Shown in pieces: positions 8,972 to 18,117 of a stretch of DNA of 64,000 bases. A program made the position numbers and the translations under genes. How positions within the stretch are numbered: position 1 is the stretch's first letter; each line of letters starts with the position of its first letter. Source of the DNA: Flavobacterium macacae (GTDB lineage Bacteria; Bacteroidota; Bacteroidia; Flavobacteriales; Flavobacteriaceae). Location of the stretch: positions 62,001-126,000 of the forward strand of contig NZ_RQVR01000002.1 of NCBI RefSeq assembly GCF_003865365.1, written 5' to 3'. Below the pieces are notes generated by a model. That model was not told where the DNA came from, ran no database searches, and saw nothing but the letters and a program-made list of their open reading frames with translations.

Positions 8972-9988
8972 TTATAATTGGTTTTCTTCTGAATTCAGCA
9001 TTTCCCAAAGCTTGTCTTTTAATTCGACCAAACCTTGATTGGCAATCGATGAAATAAAATGGTATTTTAATCCTTTAAACTCAGTGTCTAACTGCACTTT
9101 CATTTCTTTTTGTAATTCCTCGTCCAGCATATCTGATTTTGAAATCACGATGAAGCGTTCTTTATCCAAAATCTCTGGATTATAACGGCGCAATTCATCC
9201 AAAAGAATTTCATACTCTTTTTTAATATCATCCGCATCTGCAGGAATCAAGAAAAGCAGTACCGAATTTCTTTCAATATGGCGCAAGAAATAATGGCCCA
9301 AGCCTTTTCCTTCAGCTGCGCCTTCAATGATTCCGGGAATGTCAGCCATAACGAAAGATTGAAAATCTCTATAAGCCACAATCCCTAAATTTGGTTTTAA
9401 GGTCGTAAACGGATAATCTGCAATTTTTGGCTTTGCCGAAGTCAAAACAGAAAGCAAAGTTGATTTTCCAGCATTTGGAAAACCTACCAAACCAACGTCT
9501 GCCAAAACTTTAAGCTCTAAAATCATATCAATTTCATTGGCTGGCATTCCGGGTTGCGAATATCTAGGCGTTTGATTCGTAGAACTTCTAAAGTGCCAGT
9601 TTCCTAAACCACCTTTTCCGCCTCTTGCCACGATTCTTTTTTCGCCATCTTCTGTGATTTCGAATAAAATTTCGTTGGTTTCTTTATCACGAACAACGGT
9701 CCCTAATGGAACTTCGATGTATTTGTCTTCTCCGTCAGCACCGGTACTTCTTGCACTTCCTCCATCGCCACCGTGGCCGGCTTTCACGTGTTTTGCAAAT
9801 TTCAAGTGAAACAAGGTCCAAAGACCTTTGTTTCCTACTAAATATACGTGTCCGCCACGTCCACCGTCACCACCATCTGGACCACCTTTTTCAATAAATT
9901 TTTCTCTATGTAAATGCGTAGAACCTTTCCCTCCTTTTCCGGAAGAAACATAAATTTTTACGTAGTCTACAAAATTCCCTTCTGTCAT
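8972..9988 (-). CDS. obgE: GTPase ObgE/CgtA
   Basis: A 338-residue Obg GTPase: a glycine-rich Obg fold (1-about 157) with GKGGKGS and [12 protein letters not shown], then a G domain with G1 GFPNAGKST (169-177), the switch region TTLKPN and G3 DIPG (216-219). G4 is SKSD (283-286) rather than the canonical NKxD, a common bacteroidotal variant. Obg proteins act in late 50S ribosome assembly and stress control. It is the last gene of a run with hpt, adk and a CNNM-type gene; the 94-base spacer before it holds a large palindrome. Confidence 0.96.
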   Translation of the reverse strand: MTEGNFVDYVKIYVSSGKGGKGSTHLHREKFIEKGGPDGGDGGRGGHVYLVGNKGLWTLFHLKFAKHVKAGHGGDGGSARSTGADGEDKYIEVPLGTVVRDKETNEILFEITEDGEKRIVARGGKGGLGNWHFRSSTNQTPRYSQPGMPANEIDMILELKVLADVGLVGFPNAGKSTLLSVLTSAKPKIADYPFTTLKPNLGIVAYRDFQSFVMADIPGIIEGAAEGKGLGHYFLRHIERNSVLLFLIPADADDIKKEYEILLDELRRYNPEILDKERFIVISKSDMLDEELQKEMKVQLDTEFKGLKYHFISSIANQGLVELKDKLWEMLNSEENQL

Positions 9989-10013
9989 TTTTTCTTTGTT
10001 TCTCTTATTTTCT

Positions 10014-10070
10014 TTTAAAGTTTAAGGTTTAAAGTTGCCAAACCGACCACTTTAAACCTTAAACTTTAAA
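10014..10070. repeat. 22-bp perfect palindromic repeat with 13-base loop
   Basis: Left arm 10014-10035 and right arm 10049-10070 are perfect reverse complements built from TTTAAAG/TTTAAGG units. The palindrome fills most of the spacer between the CNNM-type gene and obgE. A 23-base element identical to the reverse complement of the right arm (with one more base) occurs alone at 50954-50976, so this is a dispersed intergenic repeat, not a gene-specific terminator. Confidence 0.85.
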
Positions 10071-10082
10071 CATTTATTCTGT

Positions 10083-11357
10083 TTATTCTTTTAACGAACG
10101 TATCATCACCTTGTCGATTTTGACACCGTCCATATCGATAACTTCTAGCTCAAAAAGATTCCATATTAATTTTTCACCTTGTTTTGGAATGTATGATAAT
10201 TCGGTCATAATCAAACCACTAACGGTTGTAACTTCGTAGTCGTTTATCAGGTCGTCCAAATCAAAATAGGTCAAGAAATCGTGCAATGAATAATGTCCGT
10301 CCACGAGCCAAGTACCGTCTTCTCTGGCAACCAGCTGAAATTCTTCGTGATAGAAATCAGAAGCGTCACCAACTAAAGCTTCTAAAATATCGTTCAAGGT
10401 AATCATACCCTGCGTGATACCGTATTCATCAGTCACGATGGCGTAATGCACCTTTGTTTTCTTAAAAATATCCAAGGCTTTGTAGGCCGAAGTATGCTCA
10501 ATCAAGTACACCGGTTCTTTAACAATGTCTCTTAAATTGAAGTTTCCGGTTTCAAATTTGGCAAACAGATCTTTTAAAGAAACCACCCCGATCACTTCGT
10601 CCAAACTCTCTTCACAAACCGGATAAACCGAGTGAATTTCGTCCAACACTTTTTGTTTCAAGGTTTCAAAATCATCTTGCAACGAAAGGTAATCCACTGA
10701 TTTTCTGTGTGTCATCAGCGAATTCACTTTTCTGTCACCAATGTGAAAAACGCGTTCCACGATGTCTTGCTCAATCTCTTGGACTTCACCGACTTCGGTT
10801 CCTTCTTTGATGATTGCCTTGATTTCTTCTTCGGTCACTTTTCCGTCAGCTGTTGGCCTGATTCTGAATAATTTCAACAGTGATTCTGTTGAAATTGTCA
10901 ATAACCAGATAAATGGCGCAGTGACTACTGAAATGATTTTCATGGGCACGGCCACCATCTTTGCAATTGCTTCTGGGTAATTCAAACCGATTCTCTTTGG
11001 AACTAATTCTCCTAAAACTAAAGAGAAAAACGTAAGAACAACCACCACAATTCCGACAGAAATATTATCTGAATAAGGCTGTAATGCGGGAAAACTTTCT
11101 ACAAAAAGTTTAACGTCTGTGGTAATTTTATCTCCTGAATAAATACCCGTTAAGATTCCGATTAATGTGATTCCGATTTGAACGGTTGACAAAAATTTGT
11201 TTGGTGAATTGGCCAAATCCAATGCGGTTTTAGCGCTCGTATTCCCCTTTTTTGCGGATGTTTCCAATCTGTTTTTTCGCGCCGAAATCAATGCGATTTC
11301 TGACATTGAAAAAACACCATTCAAAAGGATTAAAAAGAAAATTATAGCTATTTCCAA
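10083..11357 (-). CDS. CNNM/CorC-type hemolysin-family membrane protein
   Basis: A 424-residue protein with the DUF21-CBS-CBS-CorC_HlyC arrangement: a membrane DUF21 domain (1-about 190, starting MEIAIIFFLILLNGVFSMSE), two CBS motifs (about 210-330, including VYPVCEESLDEVIGVVSLKD and VHYAIVTDEYGITQGMITL), and a C-terminal transporter-associated domain (about 340-424). Relatives of the CNNM/CorC class take part in Mg2+ (sometimes Co2+) export; the hemolysin name is historical. It lies 15 bases downstream of adk on the same strand, so co-transcription is likely. Confidence 0.9.
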   Translation of the reverse strand: MEIAIIFFLILLNGVFSMSEIALISARKNRLETSAKKGNTSAKTALDLANSPNKFLSTVQIGITLIGILTGIYSGDKITTDVKLFVESFPALQPYSDNISVGIVVVVLTFFSLVLGELVPKRIGLNYPEAIAKMVAVPMKIISVVTAPFIWLLTISTESLLKLFRIRPTADGKVTEEEIKAIIKEGTEVGEVQEIEQDIVERVFHIGDRKVNSLMTHRKSVDYLSLQDDFETLKQKVLDEIHSVYPVCEESLDEVIGVVSLKDLFAKFETGNFNLRDIVKEPVYLIEHTSAYKALDIFKKTKVHYAIVTDEYGITQGMITLNDILEALVGDASDFYHEEFQLVAREDGTWLVDGHYSLHDFLTYFDLDDLINDYEVTTVSGLIMTELSYIPKQGEKLIWNLFELEVIDMDGVKIDKVMIRSLKE

Positions 11358-11372
11358 GGTTTGTTAATTAAG

Positions 11373-11945
11373 TTAAAGGCTATCGATTACTGAACTTAAT
11401 CGATGTGTAATTTCAGCTATAGAACCGATTCCGTCTACGGCGTGAAATTTATCTTGCGCTTTGTAATATTGCATCAAAGGCGCGGTTTTTTCATTGTATT
11501 CTTGATAACGATTTCTGATTTTTTCTTCATCTTGATCGTCTGGCCTTCCAGAAGTTTTTCCTCTTTCCAGTAATCTTTGCACTAAAATTTCGTCACTTGC
11601 TTCTAAAGCCACAGTTGCCGTAATTTTTTCATTTTTACTTTCTAAAAAAGCATCTAAAGCTTCTGCTTGAGACAATGTTCTTGGAAATCCGTCAAAAAGA
11701 AACCCTTTTGATTGCGGATTTTTTTCTACTTCGCTTTGCAACATTTTGATGGTTACGTCGTCTGGAACCAAGTCGCCTTTGTCCATAAACGTTTTTGCCA
11801 ACTGGCCCAACTCGGTTTCATTTTTAATATTAAATCTAAAAATATCACCTGTTGAAAGATGCGTCAAATTGTATTTTTCTTTTAAAAATTCGGCTTGTGT
11901 TCCTTTTCCAGCACCTGGCTTTCCAAATAATACGATGTTAATCAT
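11373..11945 (-). CDS. adk: Adenylate kinase
   Basis: A 190-residue adenylate kinase converting AMP and ATP to two ADP in the cytoplasm. The P-loop GKPGAGKGT is at 8-16, the AMP-binding DGFPRT at 85-90, and a LID with RGKTSGRPDD at about 128-137. It is shorter than the roughly 215-residue E. coli enzyme because the LID insertion and its zinc-type cysteines are absent. It follows hpt by 31 bases, linking it with purine salvage. Confidence 0.96.
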   Translation of the reverse strand: MINIVLFGKPGAGKGTQAEFLKEKYNLTHLSTGDIFRFNIKNETELGQLAKTFMDKGDLVPDDVTIKMLQSEVEKNPQSKGFLFDGFPRTLSQAEALDAFLESKNEKITATVALEASDEILVQRLLERGKTSGRPDDQDEEKIRNRYQEYNEKTAPLMQYYKAQDKFHAVDGIGSIAEITHRLSSVIDSL

Positions 11946-11976
11946 TCTGTGTTGTAATATAGTTGTGTGTTTGTTT

Positions 11977-12507
11977 TTAATCAGCCAATTGGTAGATTTC
12001 AGGAATATTTCTTCCTAAACCGTCATAATCCAATCCAAACCCAACAATGAATTTGTTTGGAATTTCAATACCAATATAATCAATTTTTATGTCTTTTTTG
12101 TACGCTTCTGGCTTTAAAAACAAAGTGGCTATTTTCAATTCCTTTACGTTTTGGGCCTCGAACATTTCTTTCAGTTCGACCAAAGTATTTCCGGTGTCAA
12201 CAATATCTTCTATAATGACAACGGTTCTTCCCGATAAATCTTGATTAATTCCGATGAGTTTTTTGACTTCGTGTGTAGTTGACATTCCTTCATAGGAAGC
12301 CATTTTTACAAAACTGATCTCACAATTTTTTGGATAATGTTTCATGAAATCTGAAACAACCATAAAGGCGCCGTTCAAAACGCCCACAAATAAGGGTATC
12401 TCTTCGTCAAGGTCTTCCGCAACTTCTTGAGCCATTTTGGCAATTGCAGAATCAATTTCCTTTGCACTGATGAAAGGAACAAATTTTTTGTCGTGAAGCT
12501 GTATCAC
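11977..12507 (-). CDS. hpt: Hypoxanthine phosphoribosyltransferase
   Basis: A 176-residue purine salvage enzyme that makes IMP/GMP from hypoxanthine/guanine and PRPP. The PRPP-binding loop VVIIEDIVDTGNTL is at 96-109, preceded by KMASYEGM, and the base-binding region IPNKFIVGFGLDYD is near the C terminus. The start is GTG (12507-12505); stops close the frame just upstream and there is no ATG option. It heads the hpt-adk-CNNM-obgE group and diverges from the PQQ-type dehydrogenase gene. Confidence 0.95.
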   Translation of the reverse strand: MIQLHDKKFVPFISAKEIDSAIAKMAQEVAEDLDEEIPLFVGVLNGAFMVVSDFMKHYPKNCEISFVKMASYEGMSTTHEVKKLIGINQDLSGRTVVIIEDIVDTGNTLVELKEMFEAQNVKELKIATLFLKPEAYKKDIKIDYIGIEIPNKFIVGFGLDYDGLGRNIPEIYQLAD

Positions 12508-12532
12508 AATTAGTTTATTAAAGTATAAGTTG

Positions 12533-12540
12533 CAAATATA
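12533..12540 (-). promoter_or_regulatory. Bacteroidetes-type -7 box upstream of hpt
   Basis: On the minus strand this reads TATATTTG, a full match to the TAnnTTTG -7 consensus, and predicts a transcript start about 20 bases before the GTG. A clear TTTG at -33 is not seen. Confidence 0.6.
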
Positions 12541-12696
12541 GTAAAATAGAAGGCACCTATTTTATAAATTATTTGAGTTTTATAATAAATTTAGTAATGT
12601 TAAATAATATCTAATATTCACTGCTTTAAAACGATAAAATTTTTAAAATCAGTAAATTCAAGCCTCGAAAAATAAACCAACAAAATTTTAGTAGCT

Positions 12697-13971
12697 ATGA
12701 ATACGCGAATATTATCAATAGTAGCAATTACCACTTTTTCATTGTTTTCTTGCAACGGACAAGTTTCAAAGGAAGAAAAAAAAGTGATTTCTCAAAAAGG
12801 AAGCACAACGGTTAAAACAGCCATCGGTGACTTGACACTTCCCGCACCTTATTCTTCAAAATCGGTAACCAAAAACAGTAGCATGAAAGATTGGCCTGAA
12901 GGAACAACCCCGAAAGCGCCTGAAGGTTTCACTGTAACTAAGTTTGCAGACAATTTAAAAAATCCGCGCTGGACTTATATTGGGCCGAATAATGACATTT
13001 TTGTGGTGGAAAGCAACACGTTTATGAGTGCGAATCGAATTACGGTTTTTAGGGATAAAGACAAAGACGGAAAATTTGAAACCAGAGAAGTTTTTAAGGA
13101 AGGATTGAACATGCCTTTCGGAATGCTGATTTTAAAAAACCATTTTTACATCGCCAATACAGACGGCCTGTATCGTTTTCCCTATAAAGAAGGTGATTTG
13201 AAACTGAAGGGCTCTGGCGAAAAAATCTTGGAACTTCCGGCGGGAGGGTATAACAATCACTGGACTCGTAACCTGCTAGCAAATGCCGACGGTTCAAAAA
13301 TCTATGTTTCGGTTGGTTCTGGAAGTAATGTTGGCGAAAACGGAATGGAACACGAAGTGCGAAGAGCCACTATTTTAGAGATTAATCCCGATGGAACTGG
13401 CGAAAAAATCTACGCAAGCGGATTAAGAAATCCTGTCGGGATGGACTGGAATCCTGCAAATAATGAGCTTTGGACTGCCGTAAACGAACGTGATGATCTG
13501 GGTGACGAATTGGTTCCCGATTACATCACAAGTGTAAAAAGAGGCGGCTTTTATGGCTGGCCTTATTCGTATTTCGGACAAATTGAAGATCCAAGAATGA
13601 AAGGCCAAGGAAAGGATTTGGTCGCAAAAGCAATTGTGCCCGATGTTCCAGTTGACACACATACAGCTTCACTCGGCCTTGCTTTTTATGACAAAGATGC
13701 TTTTCCTGCAACCTATAAAAACGGCGCATTTGTTGGGCAACACGGCTCTTGGAATCGTTCAAAATTAAGCGGATATAAAGTTTTATTTGTTCCATTCAAA
13801 GACGGAAAACCTTCTGGAAAACCGCAAGATTTCTTAACCGGATTTATTGCCAACGAAGAAAAAGCACAAGTTTATGGACGTCCGGTTGCGGTTACCGTAA
13901 TGATTGATGGTTCGCTTTTGGTAAATGACGACAGCGGAAACACGATTTGGCAAGTAACGGCTACTAAATAA
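12697..13971 (+). CDS. PQQ-dependent sugar dehydrogenase-like lipoprotein
   Basis: A 424-residue protein with a lipoprotein signal (LFSCNG, lipidated Cys19) and a six-bladed beta-propeller of the soluble glucose/sorbosone dehydrogenase family. Motifs include FADNLKNPRWTYIGPN, MPFGM, NNHWTRNLL, SVGSGSNVGE, GLRNPVGMDW, GGFYGWPYSYFG and FVGQHGSWNRS, the last typical of the sorbosone dehydrogenase branch. These enzymes oxidise sugars with bound PQQ. No PQQ biosynthesis gene is in the window, so cofactor supply is unknown. A TonB receptor gene follows after 100 bases. Confidence 0.9.
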   Translation: MNTRILSIVAITTFSLFSCNGQVSKEEKKVISQKGSTTVKTAIGDLTLPAPYSSKSVTKNSSMKDWPEGTTPKAPEGFTVTKFADNLKNPRWTYIGPNNDIFVVESNTFMSANRITVFRDKDKDGKFETREVFKEGLNMPFGMLILKNHFYIANTDGLYRFPYKEGDLKLKGSGEKILELPAGGYNNHWTRNLLANADGSKIYVSVGSGSNVGENGMEHEVRRATILEINPDGTGEKIYASGLRNPVGMDWNPANNELWTAVNERDDLGDELVPDYITSVKRGGFYGWPYSYFGQIEDPRMKGQGKDLVAKAIVPDVPVDTHTASLGLAFYDKDAFPATYKNGAFVGQHGSWNRSKLSGYKVLFVPFKDGKPSGKPQDFLTGFIANEEKAQVYGRPVAVTVMIDGSLLVNDDSGNTIWQVTATK

Positions 13972-13983
13972 TATTTTTTTTTA

Positions 13984-14045
13984 AAACACCCATTTCACGG
14001 ATTTTCACAGATAAGAATTTGTACAATTCCGTGAAATTCGTGTTT
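13984..14045. repeat. Imperfect palindrome of the AAACAC/ATTTCACGG type
   Basis: Arms 13984-14001 and 14028-14045 pair over 6 + 10 bp with two central mismatches and a 26-base loop. The wording (AAACAC, ATTTCACGGA, TTTTCACAG) resembles dispersed intergenic repeats common in Flavobacterium. It occupies most of the gap between the dehydrogenase and TonB receptor genes. Confidence 0.65.
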
Positions 14046-14071
14046 AAAATTCGCTCCCAATTCTTTCAAAA

Positions 14072-16138
14072 ATGAAAAAATATTACCTTTTATTTATAAT
14101 CCTTTTTACTTCAAATTTATTTGCCCAAAACGATTCTATCCAAAAAACAAAAACATTAAACGAAGTTTTTATCAGTTCTTTTCACATCAATGACAGCTTG
14201 CAAAACGCTCCTGCTTCCATTGGAATAATTTCTAAAAAAGAATTGCAAGCCAACAACAACACCGATATTTCCACTGCAATAAACCGAATTTCGGGCGTTT
14301 ATATGCAATCAGCGAATTTGACTACCAATCGAATTTCCATCAGAGGAATTGGCGCAAGAACTCCTTATGGAACCAATAAAATTAGGGCTTTTTATGGAAA
14401 TATTCCGCTGACTTCTGGAAATAGCGAAACTACAATTGATGACATTGATCTGGAAAACATTAATCAAGTGGAAATCATAAAAGGACCGCTTTCGAGTATT
14501 TATGGCGCGGGATTGGGAGGCGCGATTTTAATTTCACCGAAAAAATCTGAAAACACTGCTTCAATCAGCACCACTCACGGCTCTTTTGGATTGGTAAAAA
14601 ATACGGTTTCCTTGGGATTAGATTCAGAAACTTCAAGTTTAAATTTGAGTTACCATAATTTAGAAACGGACGGCTGGCGCGACAATTCTTCTTATAATCG
14701 AGAAGGAATTACTTTGGCGGGCGAACTGTTCCGAAAGAAAAACAGCAAACTGACTTATTTCTCAAATTATACTTATTTAAAAGCGTTCATTCCGAGTTCA
14801 ATTAACAAAGAAGCTTTTGATAATGATCCAGAAGCGGGCGCACCGACTTGGGTGGCTTCCAAAGGTTTTAAAGAATACAAATCGGTGTTGGGAGGCTTGG
14901 CCTATGACTTTAAAATTTCTGATAAAATCACTAGTGCAACTTCTGTTTTTGTCAATTATAAAGACAATAATGAACCCCGACCTTTTGATATTTTACGTCA
15001 ATATACTTTTGCTTCGGGTGCGCGAACGCAATTTAACGGCGCAATTTCTGTTGGAAAAACGAAAGCACTTTGGAATTTAGGTTTGGAATATTTTCGAGAT
15101 AATTATGCTGGAAAAACATTAGAAAATCTATACCAAGAAAACAATGGCAACGGAAGCCTTGAAGGAAATAAATTAACCGAAACCAATCAAGAACGTGATT
15201 TCTACAATGCTTTTGCGCAACTTCAGATTTTGCTTTCGAAGAAATTTGAACTGCAGGCCGGATTAAACTTCAACAAAACGCAGTTTAATTTGGAAACTCT
15301 TTTTCCGATTGAAAATGCTTCTTCAGAAAATTACAGTTATGATGCCATTTGGTCGCCACAAATTTCTTTTTTATTCAAACCGAATCATTTTCAAACCGTT
15401 TATTTTTCAGCAAGTAGAGGATTTTCGCTTCCGACCATTGAAGAAACGTTGACCGAAAATGGAACTATTAACCCGAATATCAAACCAGAAAACGGTTATA
15501 ATTTTGAAATTGGAGGGAAATTTTATTTCCTAAACCGAAATCTTTACACTGAAATTTCAGCGTACCGAATGCAAATCAATGATTTATTAGTTGCACAAAG
15601 AGTTGGCGATGATCAGTATGTAGGCATAAATGCGGGCGAAACTTTGCATCAAGGAATTGAATTTTCAGCAAATTACAACCTAACTTTAAACAAAATTTTT
15701 GCGCTGAATACATTTATTTCTACTTCCATAGGTAAATATGAATTTAAAGAATTCATCGATAAAGAAAATAATTTTTCACGAAACAAATTAACGGGAGTTC
15801 CTTCCAATAAAGTGAATGCAGGAATTGCTTTGAATACTGACTTCGGATTTTATCTCGCTGCCGATTATCAATTTGCAGATGAAATCCCATTGAATGACGC
15901 CAATTCTGCAACTTCTGATGCTTATAAAATTACCAATTTAAAAACCGGTTGTCGTTTTCAAATTTTCAAAAATTTCACTTCGCACATTTCCACTGGTGTT
16001 AATAATTTGTTTGACGAAAAATATGCATCGATGGTTTTGGTCAATGCGACCGCTTTTGGAAATGCATCACCTCGATATTATTATCCTGGACTTCCTGTAA
16101 ATTTCTATGGTAATATATCCTTCGCTTACTCCTTTTAA
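14072..16138 (+). CDS. TonB-dependent receptor, siderophore/FecA-like
   Basis: A 688-residue outer-membrane receptor. Signal peptide 1-18 (ending LFAQN); plug domain about 40-155 with APASIGIISKKEL, RISIRGIGAR and VEIIKGPLSSIYGAG; then a beta-barrel ending in an aromatic-rich strand (YGNISFAYSF). It lacks the carboxypeptidase-like N-terminal domain and is not paired with a SusD gene, which points to iron-siderophore or cofactor uptake rather than glycans. The substrate cannot be read from the sequence. The preceding PQQ-type dehydrogenase may be unrelated. Confidence 0.92.
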   Translation: MKKYYLLFIILFTSNLFAQNDSIQKTKTLNEVFISSFHINDSLQNAPASIGIISKKELQANNNTDISTAINRISGVYMQSANLTTNRISIRGIGARTPYGTNKIRAFYGNIPLTSGNSETTIDDIDLENINQVEIIKGPLSSIYGAGLGGAILISPKKSENTASISTTHGSFGLVKNTVSLGLDSETSSLNLSYHNLETDGWRDNSSYNREGITLAGELFRKKNSKLTYFSNYTYLKAFIPSSINKEAFDNDPEAGAPTWVASKGFKEYKSVLGGLAYDFKISDKITSATSVFVNYKDNNEPRPFDILRQYTFASGARTQFNGAISVGKTKALWNLGLEYFRDNYAGKTLENLYQENNGNGSLEGNKLTETNQERDFYNAFAQLQILLSKKFELQAGLNFNKTQFNLETLFPIENASSENYSYDAIWSPQISFLFKPNHFQTVYFSASRGFSLPTIEETLTENGTINPNIKPENGYNFEIGGKFYFLNRNLYTEISAYRMQINDLLVAQRVGDDQYVGINAGETLHQGIEFSANYNLTLNKIFALNTFISTSIGKYEFKEFIDKENNFSRNKLTGVPSNKVNAGIALNTDFGFYLAADYQFADEIPLNDANSATSDAYKITNLKTGCRFQIFKNFTSHISTGVNNLFDEKYASMVLVNATAFGNASPRYYYPGLPVNFYGNISFAYSF

Positions 16139-16271
16139 CATTTGTGGAACTTTTATTAACGAAAAAATGATGCAATATTAAAATTGCATAACAATTGTGT
16201 GAGTGTTTATAACACTTTAGGGATATTCCTTAAGTAGATTTGTATTATAACCTAATAAAACAAAAATCAAA

Positions 16272-16805
16272 ATGAAAAAGATCAAATTTACCTTAGGCGC
16301 GATTATTTTCGCAGGAATGACATTAACATCGTGTAGTTCAGACGATAACAATGACAATGGTTCAAACGAAGTTGAAATTGCTGGAACATACAACCTGGTT
16401 GAGTTCAACACTGAAGATCCAACCGATTTTAATCAAGATGGAACATTAAACGGCAATCAGACACTTGAAACATCATGCTACAGTGGCAGCAAAATCATTC
16501 TGAATTCTGACGGTTCGTTCAAATACCAAGAAAATAGAATTTTAGTTGATGTTACTAATGGAACAAGCGCTTGTACTACTCCAAGTCAATATTTGGGAAC
16601 TTGGGTTAATAATGGCGGCGCGGGAACAACTGCAATTATTACGGCAACTTATTTAGATGAAAATGACGACACTCGTACATTGACATTAACAAAAGAAGGA
16701 AACAGAATCACAGATTTTAGATTATTTGCCCAATATCCAGACAGAAACGAAGCTGGCGGTGCAATTTATTCTATTGGTGATGTTGAAATCATTTACGAAA
16801 AATAA
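16272..16805 (+). CDS. Lipocalin-like lipoprotein
   Basis: A 177-residue protein with a lipoprotein signal (LTSCSS, Cys21) and an acidic DDNNDNG spacer that resembles the surface-export signal of Bacteroidota lipoproteins. The rest is beta-rich: an IAGTYNLVEF opening, KIILNSDGSFKYQ, LGTWVNNGG and LTLTKEGNRITDF, as in lipocalin-like DUF4923/DUF5004-type proteins. The function is unknown. It is followed by a strong terminator. Confidence 0.8.
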   Translation: MKKIKFTLGAIIFAGMTLTSCSSDDNNDNGSNEVEIAGTYNLVEFNTEDPTDFNQDGTLNGNQTLETSCYSGSKIILNSDGSFKYQENRILVDVTNGTSACTTPSQYLGTWVNNGGAGTTAIITATYLDENDDTRTLTLTKEGNRITDFRLFAQYPDRNEAGGAIYSIGDVEIIYEK

Positions 16806-16825
16806 TAAATTTCGTATTCAAATTT

Positions 16826-16855
16826 AAAGGCCCAATCTAATTGGGCCTTTTTTTT
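16826..16855 (+). terminator. Terminator after the lipocalin-like gene
   Basis: A 10-bp stem (16826-16835 with 16841-16850), a 5-base loop and a run of eight T. Confidence 0.92.
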
Positions 16856-17055
16856 GGGATTAATCTTTCCGTTAAAGCTGGCGTAAGCTTTATTAATAAA
16901 ACAGAGGAAATTAACCCCTTTGCCATAAATTACTGGAATGGCCGTCGCAAAAACGGAAGGCAAAACCATTGATGTGGAAAATCCTAGAGCTTAAAAATAA
17001 TACGATTTTAGCTATAAAATATTTTTTTACTATCTTGCCCAAAAACGAAATTACT

Positions 17056-17247
17056 ATGAAAAAGTTTTTAATTATTGCTTGTATCCCAATTTTGCTATTG
17101 ACACTTGCTTATGCTTTAACTTTTTCCTTTGATTTAATTAGTGCCCCATCAGACAGTTCTGTTTTTTTTGGCTTCCTTATTTTAGGAATTATTTTCGCTG
17201 CAATTTCGTATCTATTGGCTTTATTAAAAAGAAAATACAAACTTTAA
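17056..17247 (+). CDS. Small two-helix membrane protein, 63 residues
   Basis: I chose the ATG at 17056 because it gives a clean hydrophobic start (MKKFLIIACIPILLL); an earlier in-frame ATG at 16969 would add 29 unlikely residues. Two membrane helices (about 3-25 and 36-56) are followed by a basic tail (KRKYKL). I do not recognise the family. It may be co-transcribed with the SPFH gene 32 bases downstream. Confidence 0.55.
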   Translation: MKKFLIIACIPILLLTLAYALTFSFDLISAPSDSSVFFGFLILGIIFAAISYLLALLKRKYKL

Positions 17248-17279
17248 CCCTGTTATAAGACAACCTAAAATCCAAATAA

Positions 17280-18074
17280 ATGAAAAACAGAATTACTCTT
17301 ATTGTTACTGCAACCCTATTTTTTATCTTAACTTCTATCGCTTTTGTTTCTTGCAACGAAAGAATTGATGCCGGTTATGAAGGAATATTAGTCAAACTTT
17401 ATGGCAGCGAAAAAGGAATTCAAGACGTGAGCTTGGTTACCGGACGCGTTTGGTACAATCCTTTTACAGAAAATGTATATGAATTTCCAACCTATGTCCA
17501 AACTATAAATTATGAAGCTTTTACGGTGAATGCAAAAGATGGCTCGGTTTTTACCGTTGACCCAACGCTTTCTTTTAAAGTAAAAGACGGATTTAGTCCT
17601 GTGATTTTCAAAAAATACAGAAAAGACATCAAGGAAATTACTGAAACCACGCTTTTTAATTACATCAAAGATGCTTTCAGAATTGAATTTAATAAATACA
17701 CAACGGACAGCATTATCAGCAACCGTGAAAAATTTGAATTCGCTATCCAAACTAATATGGGAACTTTGCTAGATAAGGAAGGCTTCAACTTAGAACAAAT
17801 GACGAGCGGTATCCAATATCCAGAAACCATTACGCAAGCAATCAATGCAAAGAATGCGGCCGTCCAACAGGCAATGCGAGTTGAAAACGAATTAAAGATT
17901 GCGCAAGCCGAGGCTCGAAAATTAATAGTTTTAGCAGAATCAGAAGCGAAAGCCAATGAGCTGCGAAAAATGTCATTGAACAACTTATTAATCCAGCAGC
18001 AATTTATTGAAAAATGGGACGGTAAAACAGCAATTTACGGTAATGCACCCGCCTTCTTCAAAAATGTAAATTAA
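17280..18074 (+). CDS. SPFH/prohibitin-domain protein
   Basis: A 264-residue protein with an N-terminal hydrophobic segment (about 6-24) ending in FVSCNE, so it could be a lipoprotein (Cys25) instead of a simple anchor. The SPFH (stomatin/prohibitin/flotillin/HflC) domain spans about 30-190, with GYEGILVKLYGSEKG and VNAKDGSVFTVDPTLSFKV. A coiled coil at about 190-235 is rich in Ala/Glu/Lys (QAMRVENELKIAQAEARKL). Such proteins form ring-like membrane scaffolds and often hold FtsH-type proteases, but none is adjacent. Confidence 0.87.
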   Translation: MKNRITLIVTATLFFILTSIAFVSCNERIDAGYEGILVKLYGSEKGIQDVSLVTGRVWYNPFTENVYEFPTYVQTINYEAFTVNAKDGSVFTVDPTLSFKVKDGFSPVIFKKYRKDIKEITETTLFNYIKDAFRIEFNKYTTDSIISNREKFEFAIQTNMGTLLDKEGFNLEQMTSGIQYPETITQAINAKNAAVQQAMRVENELKIAQAEARKLIVLAESEAKANELRKMSLNNLLIQQQFIEKWDGKTAIYGNAPAFFKNVN

Positions 18075-18086
18075 AAAAAAATAAAA

Positions 18087-18112
18087 AAATCATCTGAAAA
18101 AGATGGTTTTTT
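18087..18112. terminator. Bidirectional terminator between the SPFH gene and the small minus-strand gene
   Basis: A 9-bp stem (18087-18095 with 18101-18109, one G-T pair) with A and T tracts on both sides sits between convergent genes. Confidence 0.85.
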
Positions 18113-18117
18113 TTTAT

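Noticed and set aside
11373-11945. Truncated adenylate kinase
   Set aside because: The 190-residue length reflects the short LID form of the enzyme; all catalytic motifs are present.
16969-17055. Longer 92-residue form of the small membrane protein
   Set aside because: The extra N-terminal residues are not hydrophobic and would precede a typical membrane/signal start (MKKFLIIACIPILLL).
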